Assembly (NCBI GenBank): GCA_016938685.1
Contig: JAFGUD010000262.1
Coordinates: forward strand, 1-64,000
From: Bacteroidales bacterium
Lineage (GTDB): Bacteria > Bacteroidota > Bacteroidia > Bacteroidales > JAFGUD01
Length of the DNA stretch: 64,000 nt
Reading direction: 5' to 3'
Shown in pieces: positions 7,847-17,873 of this stretch; position 1 is the first letter of the stretch; every line of letters begins with the position of its first letter. The notes under the pieces were generated by a model. The model worked only from the letters and a program-made list of their open reading frames with translations, had not been told where the DNA came from and searched no databases. The translations under genes were made by a program, and so were the position numbers.

Positions 7847-9613
7847 ATGCACGCATACGATGTAATATTAGTATACGGAGTGATAATTTTTATAATTGTT
7901 TCGTTATATTTTGACCTTATGGGAGCAGGATTCACTTTTCTTTTAGGTGTGACTGTTCTAGGTGTTTTTGGGATTCTTACACCCAAAGAAATGCTTATAG
8001 GTGCTTCAAACGAGCAAATTGCAGTAATTCTTCTCTTGTTGCTTTTAGGTAATATTTACCGAAAAACAGCTCTTTTAGATTCTTTGTTTGATCGGATTTT
8101 TGTTAAAATTTCCTCTCATAAAGCCTTTACAAGTAGGGTTATGTTATTGATAGCTCCAATGTCTGCTTTTTTGAATAATACTCCGCTGGTCGCATTGATG
8201 ATGCCTTATGCTTATGATTGGTCTAAAAAGCATAATCAACCTATTTCTAAAATATTATTACCTCTTTCTTATGCCGCCATTCTGGGAGGTTGCGCAACCT
8301 TGATCGGGACTTCTACTAACTTGATTGTTAATGGAATGGTTATTGAGTCAGGAAGAGAATCTCTTGGACTGTTTGATTATACTTTGATTGGTGGAACAAT
8401 GGTAGTGATTGGGTATTTGTATATGAGGTTTATTGGACATCGTTTACTGCCTTCTAATTACATTACAAGTCAGAATATTACAAAAAACACAAGAAAATAT
8501 GTTGTAGAAGCTCAGATTTCAATTAATTCACCATTAGTTGGAAAAACAATAGAAGAAGCTAAATTACGTAATCTTGATGGTTTGTTTTTATTTCAAATAA
8601 TTAGAAATGATCAGGAAATAACTGCTGTGCCAAATGATACTATTTTATTGCAAAATGATATATTGTTATTTGCCGGAGAAACTAGTTCCATTGCTGACCT
8701 TTTTGAACAAAAGAAAGGTCTAACTATGCCTTCGGTAGGAATGTTTTCAAGAAAAAAAGAATTAGATATTGTGGAAATTGTTGTTGCTGATGGTTCATTA
8801 CTCGTTAATAAAACTTTAAAAAGTTATAATTTTAGGTCTAAATTTGATGCAACGGTTATTGCAGTTCATCGAAATGGGGAGCAAATTCAAGGTAAATTAG
8901 GAGCTGCAAAATTAAAACCCGGGGATACTTTATTATTGTTAACTGGCGTTAGATTTGGCGAATTAGCTTCAAATTCAAAAGATTTTTATCTCATATCAAA
9001 AGTAAAGGAAATTAGAAAACTGACTCCTTTACAGTCCTGGACACTCGTAATAGGAACGGTTTCAGCTATTTTTCTTTCTTCAATTAACGTTCTTTCTTTG
9101 TTTCTTGCCTTGATTATCCTTATTAGTATCCTTTTAATATTAAATGTCACAAATCCTAAAGAACTAGCCAAAAGTATAGATTACGATTTAGCTTTTATAA
9201 TTGCTATGGCACTTGCTTTGGGTGTTGCTATGCAGAAAACAGGTGTTGCTGAAATTTTGGGGAATGTTATGATTGAAATTTTCCGACCTTGGGGGAATGT
9301 TGGTTTGCTCTCAGGATTGTATATTATTACGGCAATTTTAGCTGCCTTTGTTACAAATAAGGCGGCTGTAGCATTAATTTTTCCAATTGCAATTAGCATT
9401 GCAGGTGATTTAGGGTATAATGCAATACCATTTATATTAACCGTTTCATTTGCTGCGGCTGCAAATTTTATGACGCCTATTGGTTATCAAACAAACACAA
9501 TGGTTTATGGTCCGGGAGGTTATAAATTTAGAGATTTTATACGTGTCGGTACACCTTTGACTATTATCTACGGAATTGTAACTATTTTCTTTTTATTAAA
9601 AATTTACTTTTAG
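7847..9613 (+). CDS. SLC13-family permease with two RCK_C (TrkA-C) domains
   Basis: An inner-membrane divalent-anion:Na+ symporter-like protein of 588 residues. Membrane halves (about 1-200 and 390-588) carry the paired family hairpins SAFLNNTPLVALMMP (106-120) with GTSTNLIVNG (154-163), and a second set near PIGYQTNTMV. Between them lie two RCK_C domains (about 217-287 and 304-372), which bind small ligands in related proteins. Such proteins transport dicarboxylates, sulfate or similar anions; the substrate is not readable from sequence. The ATG at 7847 has no Shine-Dalgarno sequence. Confidence 0.87.
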   Translation: MHAYDVILVYGVIIFIIVSLYFDLMGAGFTFLLGVTVLGVFGILTPKEMLIGASNEQIAVILLLLLLGNIYRKTALLDSLFDRIFVKISSHKAFTSRVMLLIAPMSAFLNNTPLVALMMPYAYDWSKKHNQPISKILLPLSYAAILGGCATLIGTSTNLIVNGMVIESGRESLGLFDYTLIGGTMVVIGYLYMRFIGHRLLPSNYITSQNITKNTRKYVVEAQISINSPLVGKTIEEAKLRNLDGLFLFQIIRNDQEITAVPNDTILLQNDILLFAGETSSIADLFEQKKGLTMPSVGMFSRKKELDIVEIVVADGSLLVNKTLKSYNFRSKFDATVIAVHRNGEQIQGKLGAAKLKPGDTLLLLTGVRFGELASNSKDFYLISKVKEIRKLTPLQSWTLVIGTVSAIFLSSINVLSLFLALIILISILLILNVTNPKELAKSIDYDLAFIIAMALALGVAMQKTGVAEILGNVMIEIFRPWGNVGLLSGLYIITAILAAFVTNKAAVALIFPIAISIAGDLGYNAIPFILTVSFAAAANFMTPIGYQTNTMVYGPGGYKFRDFIRVGTPLTIIYGIVTIFFLLKIYF

Positions 9614-9698
9614 AATAAATGGATTGTAAGTTTAACGATTTTTTGTTTTTAAAAAATGGTGAATTTTGTTTTTTGATGTGAATTTTAATAAGTTTTGT

Positions 9699-9706
9699 TA
9701 GCTTTG
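9699..9706 (+). promoter_or_regulatory. -7 box TAGCTTTG for trkH
   Basis: Matches TAnnTTTG. A TTG at 9673-9675 stands 23 nt upstream, slightly longer than the preferred spacing. It is 40 nt before the GTG start. Confidence 0.45.
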
Positions 9707-9746
9707 CCGACTCAATAATTTAAATACTCTTGAAAAGTAAAGATAA

Positions 9747-10502
9747 GTGCCTAAGAAAAGTTTTTATACATCGTTGAATATTAGATTAGTTATTCATTTA
9801 CTAGGATTGATATTTGCAATTGAGGGGCTATTTTTATTATTGCCTTTTATTGTCAGTGTAATTTACAAAGAATCAATCAAGACTGAATTTTTTTTATCTT
9901 TTCTTATTACTTTTTTATTTGGAGGATTAGTTTATCTCATAACCAAAAAAAAAGTGAGAAAGGATTTTTCAAGAAGGGAAAGATTTTTGCTTGTTAGTTT
10001 TGCTTGGTTGCTTATTTCGTTGTTTGGAGTACTTCCATTTGTATTAACAAAACAGATGAATTTTACTGATGCGTTTTTTGAAACTGTTTCTGGTTTTACT
10101 ACTACAGGAGCATCAATTTTAACAGATATTGAGAGTGTGCCAAAAAGTTTGCTTTTTTGGCGTAGCGAAACTCACTGGATAGGAGGAATGGGAATAATCG
10201 TATTGTTTGTTGCTCTTTTCCCTTTTTTGAAAACGAGCAGAATGCAACTTTTTAATGCCGAAGCATCGGTAGTTGTTGAAAGTAAGGTATTTCCAAAGTT
10301 GCTGGATATTTCCAGAAGTATTTGGTTGATTTATGTTGGTCTTACAATAATTGAAACAGTAATGTTAATGTTTGGAGGAATGAATTTGTATGATTCCCTC
10401 TGTCATACTTTTAGTACTGTTGCAACTGGTGGGTTTTCGACAAAAAATGATAGTATTGCAAGTTTTTCTCCTTATATACAGTATGTTATTGTTTTTTTAT
10501 GA
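9747..10502 (+). CDS. trkH: TrkH-family potassium transporter, N-terminal part (frameshifted)
   Basis: The first 251 residues of a Trk/Ktr potassium channel subunit in the inner membrane. It holds the first two pore loops: TVSGFTTTGAS and FSTVATGGFSTKN. Reading stops at 10500-10502 directly after seven T residues. A complete TrkH needs the second part (10499-11218) in the -1 frame; the expected family sequence at the joint is VIVFF-MILAGVNF. The start is GTG at 9747. Whether this is a sequencing error, a real loss of function, phase variation in the T-run or recoding is discussed in the findings. The TrkA partner is not in the window. Confidence 0.88.
   Translation: MPKKSFYTSLNIRLVIHLLGLIFAIEGLFLLLPFIVSVIYKESIKTEFFLSFLITFLFGGLVYLITKKKVRKDFSRRERFLLVSFAWLLISLFGVLPFVLTKQMNFTDAFFETVSGFTTTGASILTDIESVPKSLLFWRSETHWIGGMGIIVLFVALFPFLKTSRMQLFNAEASVVVESKVFPKLLDISRSIWLIYVGLTIIETVMLMFGGMNLYDSLCHTFSTVATGGFSTKNDSIASFSPYIQYVIVFL
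10493..10502 (+). other. Frameshift junction in trkH with slippery heptamer
   Basis: In the reading frame of the first part, the sequence is T TTT TTA followed by TGA. This is the X XXY YYZ slippery form. A -1 slip places the next codon at the ATG of 10499, exactly the frame of the second part. The stop TGA and that ATG overlap as ATGA. Alternatively, one extra T in the run (eight instead of seven) would repair the gene. Confidence 0.85.
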
Positions 10503-11218
10503 TACTTGCCGGAGTGAATTTTACTTTGTATGTACTATTGTTGAAAAGAAATTTCTCTAAATTATTCGCAAATGAAGAATTGAAGTATTATCTAGCAATT
10601 ACATTTGTGGCTACGCTGTTAGTTTTTGCGGTATTATTGATTTCAAAACAATATGTGGATGTAGAGTTAGCTTTTAGAGATTCATTATTTCAAACTGTTT
10701 CTATTTTGACTACAACCGGTTATGCAACTACAGATTACTTAACGTGGCATCATGCGGGATTAGCAATAATTATTTTAACTATGTTTATAGGAGCTTCTTC
10801 TGGTTCCACAACCGGAAATATTAAAATAATCAGACATGTTCTGGTTGTTAAAAATCTTAGAGTATTTATTAAAAGAATGATTCACCCGGATGCAGTGTCT
10901 GTTGTTAGATATAATAAAATTATAATACCTCTGGAAACTGCAAATAACGCTCTTGTTTTTATTCTTGCATATATAGTTATAACTGTTCTGTCGGTTATAA
11001 TTATTTCATTTACTGGAATTGATTTAGATACAAGTATTGGTGCTGTTGTTGCGACTATTGGATGTATTGGGCCAGGCATTGGAGATGTAGGACCAACAGG
11101 AAATTATGCCGAATTTCATACTTTTGGAAAATATTATCTTACTTTCTTAATGTTTTTAGGCCGACTTGAAATTTTTACTGTAATAATACTTTTTACAAGA
11201 AGTTTTTGGAAAGGGTAA
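10499..11218 (+). CDS. trkH: TrkH-family potassium transporter, C-terminal part (frameshifted)
   Basis: A further 239 residues with the third and fourth pore loops (LTTTGYATTDY; IGCIGPGIGDVGP) and the final membrane helices ending in a short basic tail. Together with the first part it makes about 490 residues, the usual TrkH size. The ATG at 10499 overlaps the TGA of the first part by 4 bp, so re-initiation could produce a separate C-terminal half. The reading frame shows no other damage, so any inactivation must be recent. Confidence 0.88.
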   Translation: MILAGVNFTLYVLLLKRNFSKLFANEELKYYLAITFVATLLVFAVLLISKQYVDVELAFRDSLFQTVSILTTTGYATTDYLTWHHAGLAIIILTMFIGASSGSTTGNIKIIRHVLVVKNLRVFIKRMIHPDAVSVVRYNKIIIPLETANNALVFILAYIVITVLSVIIISFTGIDLDTSIGAVVATIGCIGPGIGDVGPTGNYAEFHTFGKYYLTFLMFLGRLEIFTVIILFTRSFWKG

Positions 11219-11243
11219 TTTTATCTTATAAAAATTTATATTA

Positions 11244-12239
11244 ATGATTCAGGATTTTGAAAATAGAATTTTTACCATTTCTTCTAACCAAGAATTTGAT
11301 CAAATTGCGCTTGAAATATTTGACTTTCAGTATAATAATAATTTGGTTTATAAAGAGTATATTGATTATCTAAAAGTAAAACCAACCAAAATTACAAGTA
11401 TTTTTGATATTCCTTTTCTTCCTATCGAATTTTTTAAAAGCCGAAAAATTGTTTCTGCTATTGATTTATTACAAGAAAAAACACCTGTTGTTTTTAAAAG
11501 TAGTGGAACAACTGGGGCTGATCGTAGCAAGCATTATGTCTATAAATCAGATATTTATGAAAAATCATTCTTAAAAGAATTTAAAGATATTTTCGGCTCA
11601 CCTGAAAATTACACAATTTTGGCTTTATTGCCATCATATGTTCAAACCGGAGACTCTTCTTTAGTCTATATGGTTAATAAATTGATTCAATTGTCTAATA
11701 ACGTAGATTCAGGATTTTATCTTGAAAAATCAGAAATAATACTTGATATTATTTTAAAAAACAAAGAATTAAATAAGCAAATTATCTTGTTTGGAGTTTC
11801 TTACGCTCTTTTAGATTTAGCAGAAAGTAATAAAATTTTATTACCTGAATTAATAATAATTGAAACAGGAGGAATGAAGGGAAGGAAAAAAGAAATAATT
11901 AGAAATGAATTACATCATATTTTGGGACAAAAATTTGGCACTAAAAATATATACTCAGAATATGGTATGACAGAACTTTTGTCACAAGCTTATATGTTGG
12001 AAAATGAATTTTTCAAACCTTCCTCCACAATGAAAGTTTTAATTCGAGACATAAATGATCCTTTTACTTATCTTTCCGACGAAAAAACCGGAGGAATAAA
12101 TATTATCGACATTGCAAATCTCTATTCTTGCTCGTTTATTGAGACAAAAGACCTCGGATTGTTAAAAAATAATAAATTTAAGGTCTTAGGACGATTTGAT
12201 AACGCAGATATTAGAGGTTGTAATTTACTGACTGTTTAG
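11244..12239 (+). CDS. LuxE/PaaK-like acyl-protein synthetase or acyltransferase
   Basis: A 331-residue relative of the adenylate-forming acyl-protein synthetases. The phosphate-binding loop KSSGTTGADRSKHY is at 85-98, and an A5-like YSEYGMTEL block sits near residues 237-245. LuxE activates a fatty acid and passes it to a reductase. In Bacteroidota, proteins of this type are common and their acyl targets mostly unknown. It starts 25 nt after trkH and may be read with it. No reductase or acyl carrier protein is next to it, so the pathway is undefined. Confidence 0.72.
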   Translation: MIQDFENRIFTISSNQEFDQIALEIFDFQYNNNLVYKEYIDYLKVKPTKITSIFDIPFLPIEFFKSRKIVSAIDLLQEKTPVVFKSSGTTGADRSKHYVYKSDIYEKSFLKEFKDIFGSPENYTILALLPSYVQTGDSSLVYMVNKLIQLSNNVDSGFYLEKSEIILDIILKNKELNKQIILFGVSYALLDLAESNKILLPELIIIETGGMKGRKKEIIRNELHHILGQKFGTKNIYSEYGMTELLSQAYMLENEFFKPSSTMKVLIRDINDPFTYLSDEKTGGINIIDIANLYSCSFIETKDLGLLKNNKFKVLGRFDNADIRGCNLLTV

Positions 12240-12278
12240 TAGTTAATATAATATGTTGAAAAATATTTATTAAAAAAT

Positions 12279-12309
12279 TTGGTTCTCTCCTTATTCATAT
12301 TTAATTTTG
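12279..12309 (+). promoter_or_regulatory. Promoter of the first SusCD operon
   Basis: TTG at 12279-12281, a 20-nt spacer, then TAATTTTG at 12302-12309. Both boxes and the spacing fit the Bacteroidota primary-sigma consensus. It gives a leader of about 45 nt before the ATG at 12363. Confidence 0.6.
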
Positions 12310-12362
12310 AAGTTGTTTTGGAGTGAAAACTCTATATTTATTAACATTTAAAATTCAGTTTT

Positions 12363-15300
12363 ATGAGAAAGATTATGTTGTTTTTTGCATTCTTTGGAAT
12401 ATTAGGAATGCAACTTTTTGCTCAGAAAACTATTACAGGTACCGTAGTTGGTGCAGACGATGGCGTTGGCATCTCTGGCGTTACTGTATTAGTTGATGGG
12501 ACAAACATTGGAACTGTTACAGATCTTGACGGAAAGTACGTTTTGAATAATGTGCCTGACGATGCAACTTCTTTAAAGTTCTCTCTTTTTGGAATGTTAC
12601 CTAAAGAATTACCAATCACAGGTAGTGTTATTGACTGTGCAATGGAAATTGACGCTGTAGCGTTGGGTGATGTTGTGATTACTGCTCTTGGAGTATCTAA
12701 AGAGAAAAAAGCTCTAGGTTATTCTGTCCAGGATTTGAACAGTGACGAATTTAGCGCAGTAAGAGATCCTAACATTGTTAATTCATTGTCAGGTAAAATT
12801 GCCGGTGTTCAAATTACAAGTTCATCAGGTGGTGTTGGTTCTTCTTCAAGAATTGTACTTCGCGGTGCTGCTTCAATTACCGGTAATAACGAACCTCTTT
12901 TTATTGTTGATGGTGTACCTATCAATAATACAAATTATGGTGATGCAACTTATGGTGGAGGTACTGACCAGCCTTCGGGTTCTGCTGATATTAACCCTGA
13001 TGATATTGAATCAATTTCAGTATTGAAAGGTGCAAATGCAGCGGCTCTTTATGGCTCTCGTGCAGCTAACGGTGTTATCATTATTAAAACTAAAACAGGA
13101 AAAAAAGCTCAAGGCTTAGGTGTTTCTGTAAACTCTAGTACTACTTTTGAAACTCCACTTATTCTTCCTACTTTCCAAAATTCTTATGGTCAAGGTGCAA
13201 GTCATACTTTCTTTGAGTGGATTGATGGACAAAATGGTTCCGGTGGTGTTGATGAAAGTTGGGGTATGCCTCTAAACATTGGTTTAGAAGCTGTTCAATT
13301 TTCTTCAAACGGTGAATACCCGGAAGAATGGGTTGCTTATCCTAATAATATCAAAGATTTTTATGATCTAGGTATTACTACTAATAACAATATTTCTTTT
13401 GCAAATGGTGGTGAAAAATCTTCTTTTAGATTATCATATACCAATATGCAACAAAAAGGTATGGTTCCGAATACTTCTCTTCAAAGAAACACTTTTAATG
13501 GAACTGCATCTGTTGATTTAACTTCTAAATTGTATGCAAACTTCTCTGCTAACTATATTATTACTAATAGTGATAATTTACCAACAGGTGGTTACAACAA
13601 TGAAAACCCTGTTCAACAAATGATTTGGTCAGGTAGACAAGTTGATTTCGAAAAATTAAGAGATTATGAAAATCTTCCTCTTTGTGCTGAAGGAACAGCT
13701 GCTGCTGGTACTCCATTGAACTGGAATACTGTTTTCCAAAACAATCCTTACTGGGTACAACATACCAATTTTAACAAATTGTCAAAAAACAGAGTTATTG
13801 GAAATATAAATGTTGGATACAAATTTACTGATTGGTTAACTTTACAATTATCTTCAGGTACTGATTATTGGACATCTATTACTACTAATCAAAAAGCTCA
13901 TGGTTCTAACGAATATCCTTTCGGACTATTCAGAGAAGTATCTAGAACTTGGTACGAAAATAATTCAAGCTTTTTGGTAATGATTAATAGAGACATCAAT
14001 ACTGACTTGAATGTTTCTTTATCTCTTGGAGGAAACACAATGTATCAGTCTTATAGCAGAATGTTTGCTGAAGCTAGTCAACTAGAATTAGAAGGTGTTT
14101 ATAATCTTTCTAATGTTAAATCAGGTGTGAGCCCTACTCTTACTAACTACTTTGAAAAAAGAAAAATTAACAGTTTGTATTTCAGTGGTCAGGTAGCTTT
14201 CAAAAAATATGTTTATTTTGAATTCAGTGGTAGAAATGACTGGTCAAGTGTTCTTCCAATAGAAAACAATTCTTTCTTCTATCCGGCAGCATCTCTTAGT
14301 CTTGTTGTTACAGAAATGTTAGGAATGGAATCAGATGTGCTTACTTTTGCCAAAGTAAGAGGTAGTTGGGCACAAGTAGGGGGCGATGGAGCTTTGAATC
14401 CTTACTCTCTTACACAAACTTTTGCTTTTAGAGATGACTCATGGGGTAATGTTCTACTTCCATACAATGGAAACACATTAAATAATCCTAATTTAGTTTC
14501 TGAAACTACTAATTCTCTTGAGTTTGGTCTTGACATGAGAATGTTTAAAGGACGTGTTACTCTTGATTTAACTTATTATAACTCTAAATCAAAAGACTTA
14601 TTGGTACCTGTTGAAGTTTCTGCTTCTACCGGTTATTTATTCGCTTGGGATAATATTGGCGAAATGGCTAATAGTGGTGTTGAAGTATTATTAGGTTTAG
14701 ACATTATTAAAAATGACAACTTTGTATGGAATACAACAGTAAACTTTGCAAAAGCTAAAAATGAAGTTGTTTCTTTAGGTGGATTAGAATCATTAGACCT
14801 AGGTGGACAATGGAATATGACACTTCAAGCACGTGAAGGTTATCCTTACGGAGTAATCTTTGGCCCTGCTTTCCTTAGAAGTCCTGACGGAGATGTAATT
14901 TACAAAAATGGAATACCTGTAATTGATGAAACATATCAGATATTAGGTGATATTCAACCTGATTGGACTGGTGGTATCAATAATAGAATTTCTTTTAAAG
15001 GTTTAACTTTAAGTTTCTTAGTTGATGCTAAAATGGGTGGTGAAATTCACTCAATGACTACTACCTGGGGACGTTATGCAGGTGTTTTAAACGAAACATT
15101 AGAAGGTCGTGAAACTGGTGTTATTGGTATTGGTGTTATAGACAACGGTGACGGAACATACAGAACAAATGACGTTATTACATCAACTGAAGAATATAAC
15201 AAAACTGCATATTCAAATAATGTTGTTGAAAGTTCAGTATTTGATGCTTCTTATATCAAATTCAGACAATTAACTTTTGGTTATACTTTTGCTAAAATTG

Positions 15301-15485
15301 GAAATCTTCCTATTAAAGATCTTTCTTTTAGTGTTGTAGGTAGAAATTTAGCTATGATATACTCTAAAATACCTCATATTGATCCTGAAACTGCTTTTAG
15401 TAGTCTTAACGGACAACAAGGTCAAGAATTTGGTCAATTGCCATCTACCAGAAGTATTGGTTTTAATATTAATTTTAAATTTTAA
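12363..15485 (+). CDS. SusC/RagA-family TonB-dependent outer-membrane transporter
   Basis: A 1040-residue outer-membrane barrel that imports oligomers captured by its SusD partner, powered through TonB. A signal peptide (about 1-20, ending LFAQ) is followed by a carboxypeptidase-regulatory-like domain (about 22-100), the SusC-specific link VVITALGVSKEKKALGY, a plug domain (about 120-250, with GSRAANGVIIIKTKTGK) and the beta-barrel, ending in an aromatic residue (NINFKF). The SusD gene follows 6 nt later. Codons ending in T (GGT, GCT, TCT) are frequent, which suggests high expression. The substrate is not readable; no carbohydrate enzyme accompanies it. Confidence 0.93.
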   Translation: MRKIMLFFAFFGILGMQLFAQKTITGTVVGADDGVGISGVTVLVDGTNIGTVTDLDGKYVLNNVPDDATSLKFSLFGMLPKELPITGSVIDCAMEIDAVALGDVVITALGVSKEKKALGYSVQDLNSDEFSAVRDPNIVNSLSGKIAGVQITSSSGGVGSSSRIVLRGAASITGNNEPLFIVDGVPINNTNYGDATYGGGTDQPSGSADINPDDIESISVLKGANAAALYGSRAANGVIIIKTKTGKKAQGLGVSVNSSTTFETPLILPTFQNSYGQGASHTFFEWIDGQNGSGGVDESWGMPLNIGLEAVQFSSNGEYPEEWVAYPNNIKDFYDLGITTNNNISFANGGEKSSFRLSYTNMQQKGMVPNTSLQRNTFNGTASVDLTSKLYANFSANYIITNSDNLPTGGYNNENPVQQMIWSGRQVDFEKLRDYENLPLCAEGTAAAGTPLNWNTVFQNNPYWVQHTNFNKLSKNRVIGNINVGYKFTDWLTLQLSSGTDYWTSITTNQKAHGSNEYPFGLFREVSRTWYENNSSFLVMINRDINTDLNVSLSLGGNTMYQSYSRMFAEASQLELEGVYNLSNVKSGVSPTLTNYFEKRKINSLYFSGQVAFKKYVYFEFSGRNDWSSVLPIENNSFFYPAASLSLVVTEMLGMESDVLTFAKVRGSWAQVGGDGALNPYSLTQTFAFRDDSWGNVLLPYNGNTLNNPNLVSETTNSLEFGLDMRMFKGRVTLDLTYYNSKSKDLLVPVEVSASTGYLFAWDNIGEMANSGVEVLLGLDIIKNDNFVWNTTVNFAKAKNEVVSLGGLESLDLGGQWNMTLQAREGYPYGVIFGPAFLRSPDGDVIYKNGIPVIDETYQILGDIQPDWTGGINNRISFKGLTLSFLVDAKMGGEIHSMTTTWGRYAGVLNETLEGRETGVIGIGVIDNGDGTYRTNDVITSTEEYNKTAYSNNVVESSVFDASYIKFRQLTFGYTFAKIGNLPIKDLSFSVVGRNLAMIYSKIPHIDPETAFSSLNGQQGQEFGQLPSTRSIGFNINFKF

Positions 15486-15491
15486 TTAATT

Positions 15492-16916
15492 ATGAAAAGA
15501 ATAAAAATTTTAACAATTATAGCTTCATTCTTAATGCTGTTTGTTGTAAGTTGCGACAAAGGCTTTGAAGATATAAATAAAGACCCGAATAACCCTACTG
15601 AAATAGAGTCCGGTTTACTTTTGGCAGATATGATTCGAAACTCTCAAAATACGCTTTATAGTACTTTTGTTGGAGGTGATTATGGTTCATGCTGGTCTCA
15701 ACAATGGGGCAAAGTAAATTATAATGATGAAGAAAAATACAAACCAAGAGGTAGTATTATTTCAATGATATGGGATAACATGTATGAAGATGTAGCTTCT
15801 GATGCTAGTGTAATGTACAAACTTGCTGTAGTTGAAGAAAACAAAAATATGCAAGGAGTTGCTCTTGTGATGAAAGCATTTGCAATATTAGTTCTTACTG
15901 ATATTTATGGTGATATTCCTTATACCGAGGCATTAAATACTGATGAAGGTATTTTAGCTCCTGCTTATGATGAACAATCAGTAGTTTATGATAGTGTTTT
16001 AGTATTATTAGACAGAGCAAATGATTTGTTTTCAGAGGATGGTGGTGTAATTAATGCTGGTTCTGACTTAATTTATCAAGGAGATTGGACTGCTTGGCAG
16101 AAATTTGCAAATAGTTTAAAATTCCGTGCTTTGATGAGAATGTCCGGACAGGTTGATGTTTCTACACAATTGCAAGACATTGTTGATAACAGAGCCGTTT
16201 TTACTTCTAATAGTGATGAAGCAAAACTTATTTTCCTTTCTTCTGATCCTAATGCAAATCCAATTTACGAATCTATCGTTTTTGGAACAAGAGAAGAGTA
16301 TAAAGTTACAGACATTTTAGTTGCTACTCTTGCAGATAATGATGATCCTCGTTTAGAAGTTTATGTTCAACCAAACGCTGATGGTGAATACAGAGGAAAA
16401 CCTGCTGGAATGAACAATTTACCTAACGAAGAGTATAACTATGAGAATGTTTCGGCAATTGGTGAATTATATTTATTACCTGAAGCTCCCGGATATATGA
16501 TGTCTTATTCTGAATTACAATTTTTAATGGCAGAAGCTGTTGTTAAGGGATACATTACAGGTACAGCACAAGATTATTATGCAGAAGGAATAGCTGCATC
16601 TATGAGTGCTAATGGAGTAACTGATTATTCTATGATGTCTGGTTTGTTATTATCTGCTAATACAAATAATGCTTTAGAGCAAATTGGAGTTCAAAATTGG
16701 TTAGGTTTATATTGTCAAGGAATGGAAGCTTGGGCAGAACAAAGAAGAACCGGATATCCTGTTCTTACTCCTGCTATTGACGGTGCTGTTGATGAAATAC
16801 CTTCTAGACTTATTTATCCGGCGTCTGAACAATCACTTAATGCAGCTAATTACCAAGAGGCAGTAAGTAGACAAGGTGCAGACTTATTAACAACTAAAAT
16901 TTGGTGGAACAAATAA
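15492..16916 (+). CDS. SusD/RagB-family lipoprotein (SusD-like 2 type)
   Basis: Surface lipoprotein of 474 residues that forms the lid and substrate-binding partner of the preceding SusC. The lipobox is FVVSC with Cys21. The early motif INKDPNNPTEIESG and the C-terminal block QNWLGLYCQGMEAWAEQRRTGYP-type (about 395-420) are typical of the SusD-like 2 branch. Helices in the middle match the TPR-like scaffold. It sits in the operon SusC-SusD-lipoprotein-lipoprotein. Confidence 0.92.
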   Translation: MKRIKILTIIASFLMLFVVSCDKGFEDINKDPNNPTEIESGLLLADMIRNSQNTLYSTFVGGDYGSCWSQQWGKVNYNDEEKYKPRGSIISMIWDNMYEDVASDASVMYKLAVVEENKNMQGVALVMKAFAILVLTDIYGDIPYTEALNTDEGILAPAYDEQSVVYDSVLVLLDRANDLFSEDGGVINAGSDLIYQGDWTAWQKFANSLKFRALMRMSGQVDVSTQLQDIVDNRAVFTSNSDEAKLIFLSSDPNANPIYESIVFGTREEYKVTDILVATLADNDDPRLEVYVQPNADGEYRGKPAGMNNLPNEEYNYENVSAIGELYLLPEAPGYMMSYSELQFLMAEAVVKGYITGTAQDYYAEGIAASMSANGVTDYSMMSGLLLSANTNNALEQIGVQNWLGLYCQGMEAWAEQRRTGYPVLTPAIDGAVDEIPSRLIYPASEQSLNAANYQEAVSRQGADLLTTKIWWNK

Positions 16917-16927
16917 AAAAGAAAATT

Positions 16928-17857
16928 ATGAAACTAAATAAAATAAGTTTTTTTGTAATCTCCCTTATATTAATTTTTGGAGCTTGCACAAAACCGGATA
17001 ATCATATGCCAATTCAAGATACTGGTGTATTAATATCTGTTGATGAAAGTAGTGGTAAATTTTTAGGATTACCACAAGATGGAGGATTTGTACCTCTGGA
17101 TGTTGCACTTGATTATATGGTGTATGTTCCTAATGGTATTGAAAACGACATAGCTAGTTATACTATTATTAAACGTTATGTGACTTATGAAGTAACTGAT
17201 AGTGCTACTATTCCTGTATACTCAGATTGGGCAGACATTACTACAGTAACTGAGCTTCCTTATGAGTTTTCATATACAACTGAAGCTAATTTTTATGAAG
17301 GTTTAACTGTAACTTCTGCAGATTTACAAGTTGGAGATTATTTTGAATTTAGTGTTAGAGTTACAAAAACTGACGGTTCTGAATATTACCCTAATGCAGA
17401 CGGAGTTATTAAAATTACTGTAAATTGTTTGTCTGATTTGGCTGGTGTATATGTATTAGATGGTTTATATACTCGTACAAGTAGCGGTATTACTAATCAA
17501 CCATACCATAATGATGCTGAAGTTATTTATGAACTTGCTCCAGGTGAATATATGACATCTACAAGTGGTCATTGGGCACCTGGTGATTTAGCTCCAGGTA
17601 ATGACGGATTTGTTTTCTTGGATGTTTGTGGAGTAATAACTATCGAGGAACAATATTTAGGAGATTATTGGGCAAATGTTCTTGCTGGTTCTGGTACTGT
17701 TGATGCAGCTACAGGTGATCTTCATTTTGAATACACTGTCTGTTTTGGTGGTGACTGTAGAGAATATGTTGCTGATTACGTAAAAACTGATGCTGGTGCT
17801 TTTGCAAAAAGCAAAGTTGAAGCAACTGAAAATATTGATCCAAACAATTTTAAATAA
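16928..17857 (+). CDS. SusE-like surface lipoprotein of the first SusCD operon
   Basis: A 309-residue lipoprotein; the ATG at 16928 is chosen because it gives a clean signal ending FGAC (Cys20), whereas the longer reading begins inside the SusD gene. The rest is beta-rich, with an Ig-like half (about 20-165) and a C-terminal half (about 170-300) rich in Gly, Tyr and Thr and containing two Cys in YTVCFGGDC. Position and build fit the SusE/SusF-like accessory binders that follow SusCD. I do not recognise a specific domain. No enzymatic motif is visible. Confidence 0.72.
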   Translation: MKLNKISFFVISLILIFGACTKPDNHMPIQDTGVLISVDESSGKFLGLPQDGGFVPLDVALDYMVYVPNGIENDIASYTIIKRYVTYEVTDSATIPVYSDWADITTVTELPYEFSYTTEANFYEGLTVTSADLQVGDYFEFSVRVTKTDGSEYYPNADGVIKITVNCLSDLAGVYVLDGLYTRTSSGITNQPYHNDAEVIYELAPGEYMTSTSGHWAPGDLAPGNDGFVFLDVCGVITIEEQYLGDYWANVLAGSGTVDAATGDLHFEYTVCFGGDCREYVADYVKTDAGAFAKSKVEATENIDPNNFK

Positions 17858-17873
17858 AGAAAAATAAAATAAT

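Noticed and set aside
16901-16927. An earlier start for the SusE-like lipoprotein
   Set aside because: It lies within the SusD gene and puts charged residues before the signal peptide; 16928 gives a proper lipoprotein signal.
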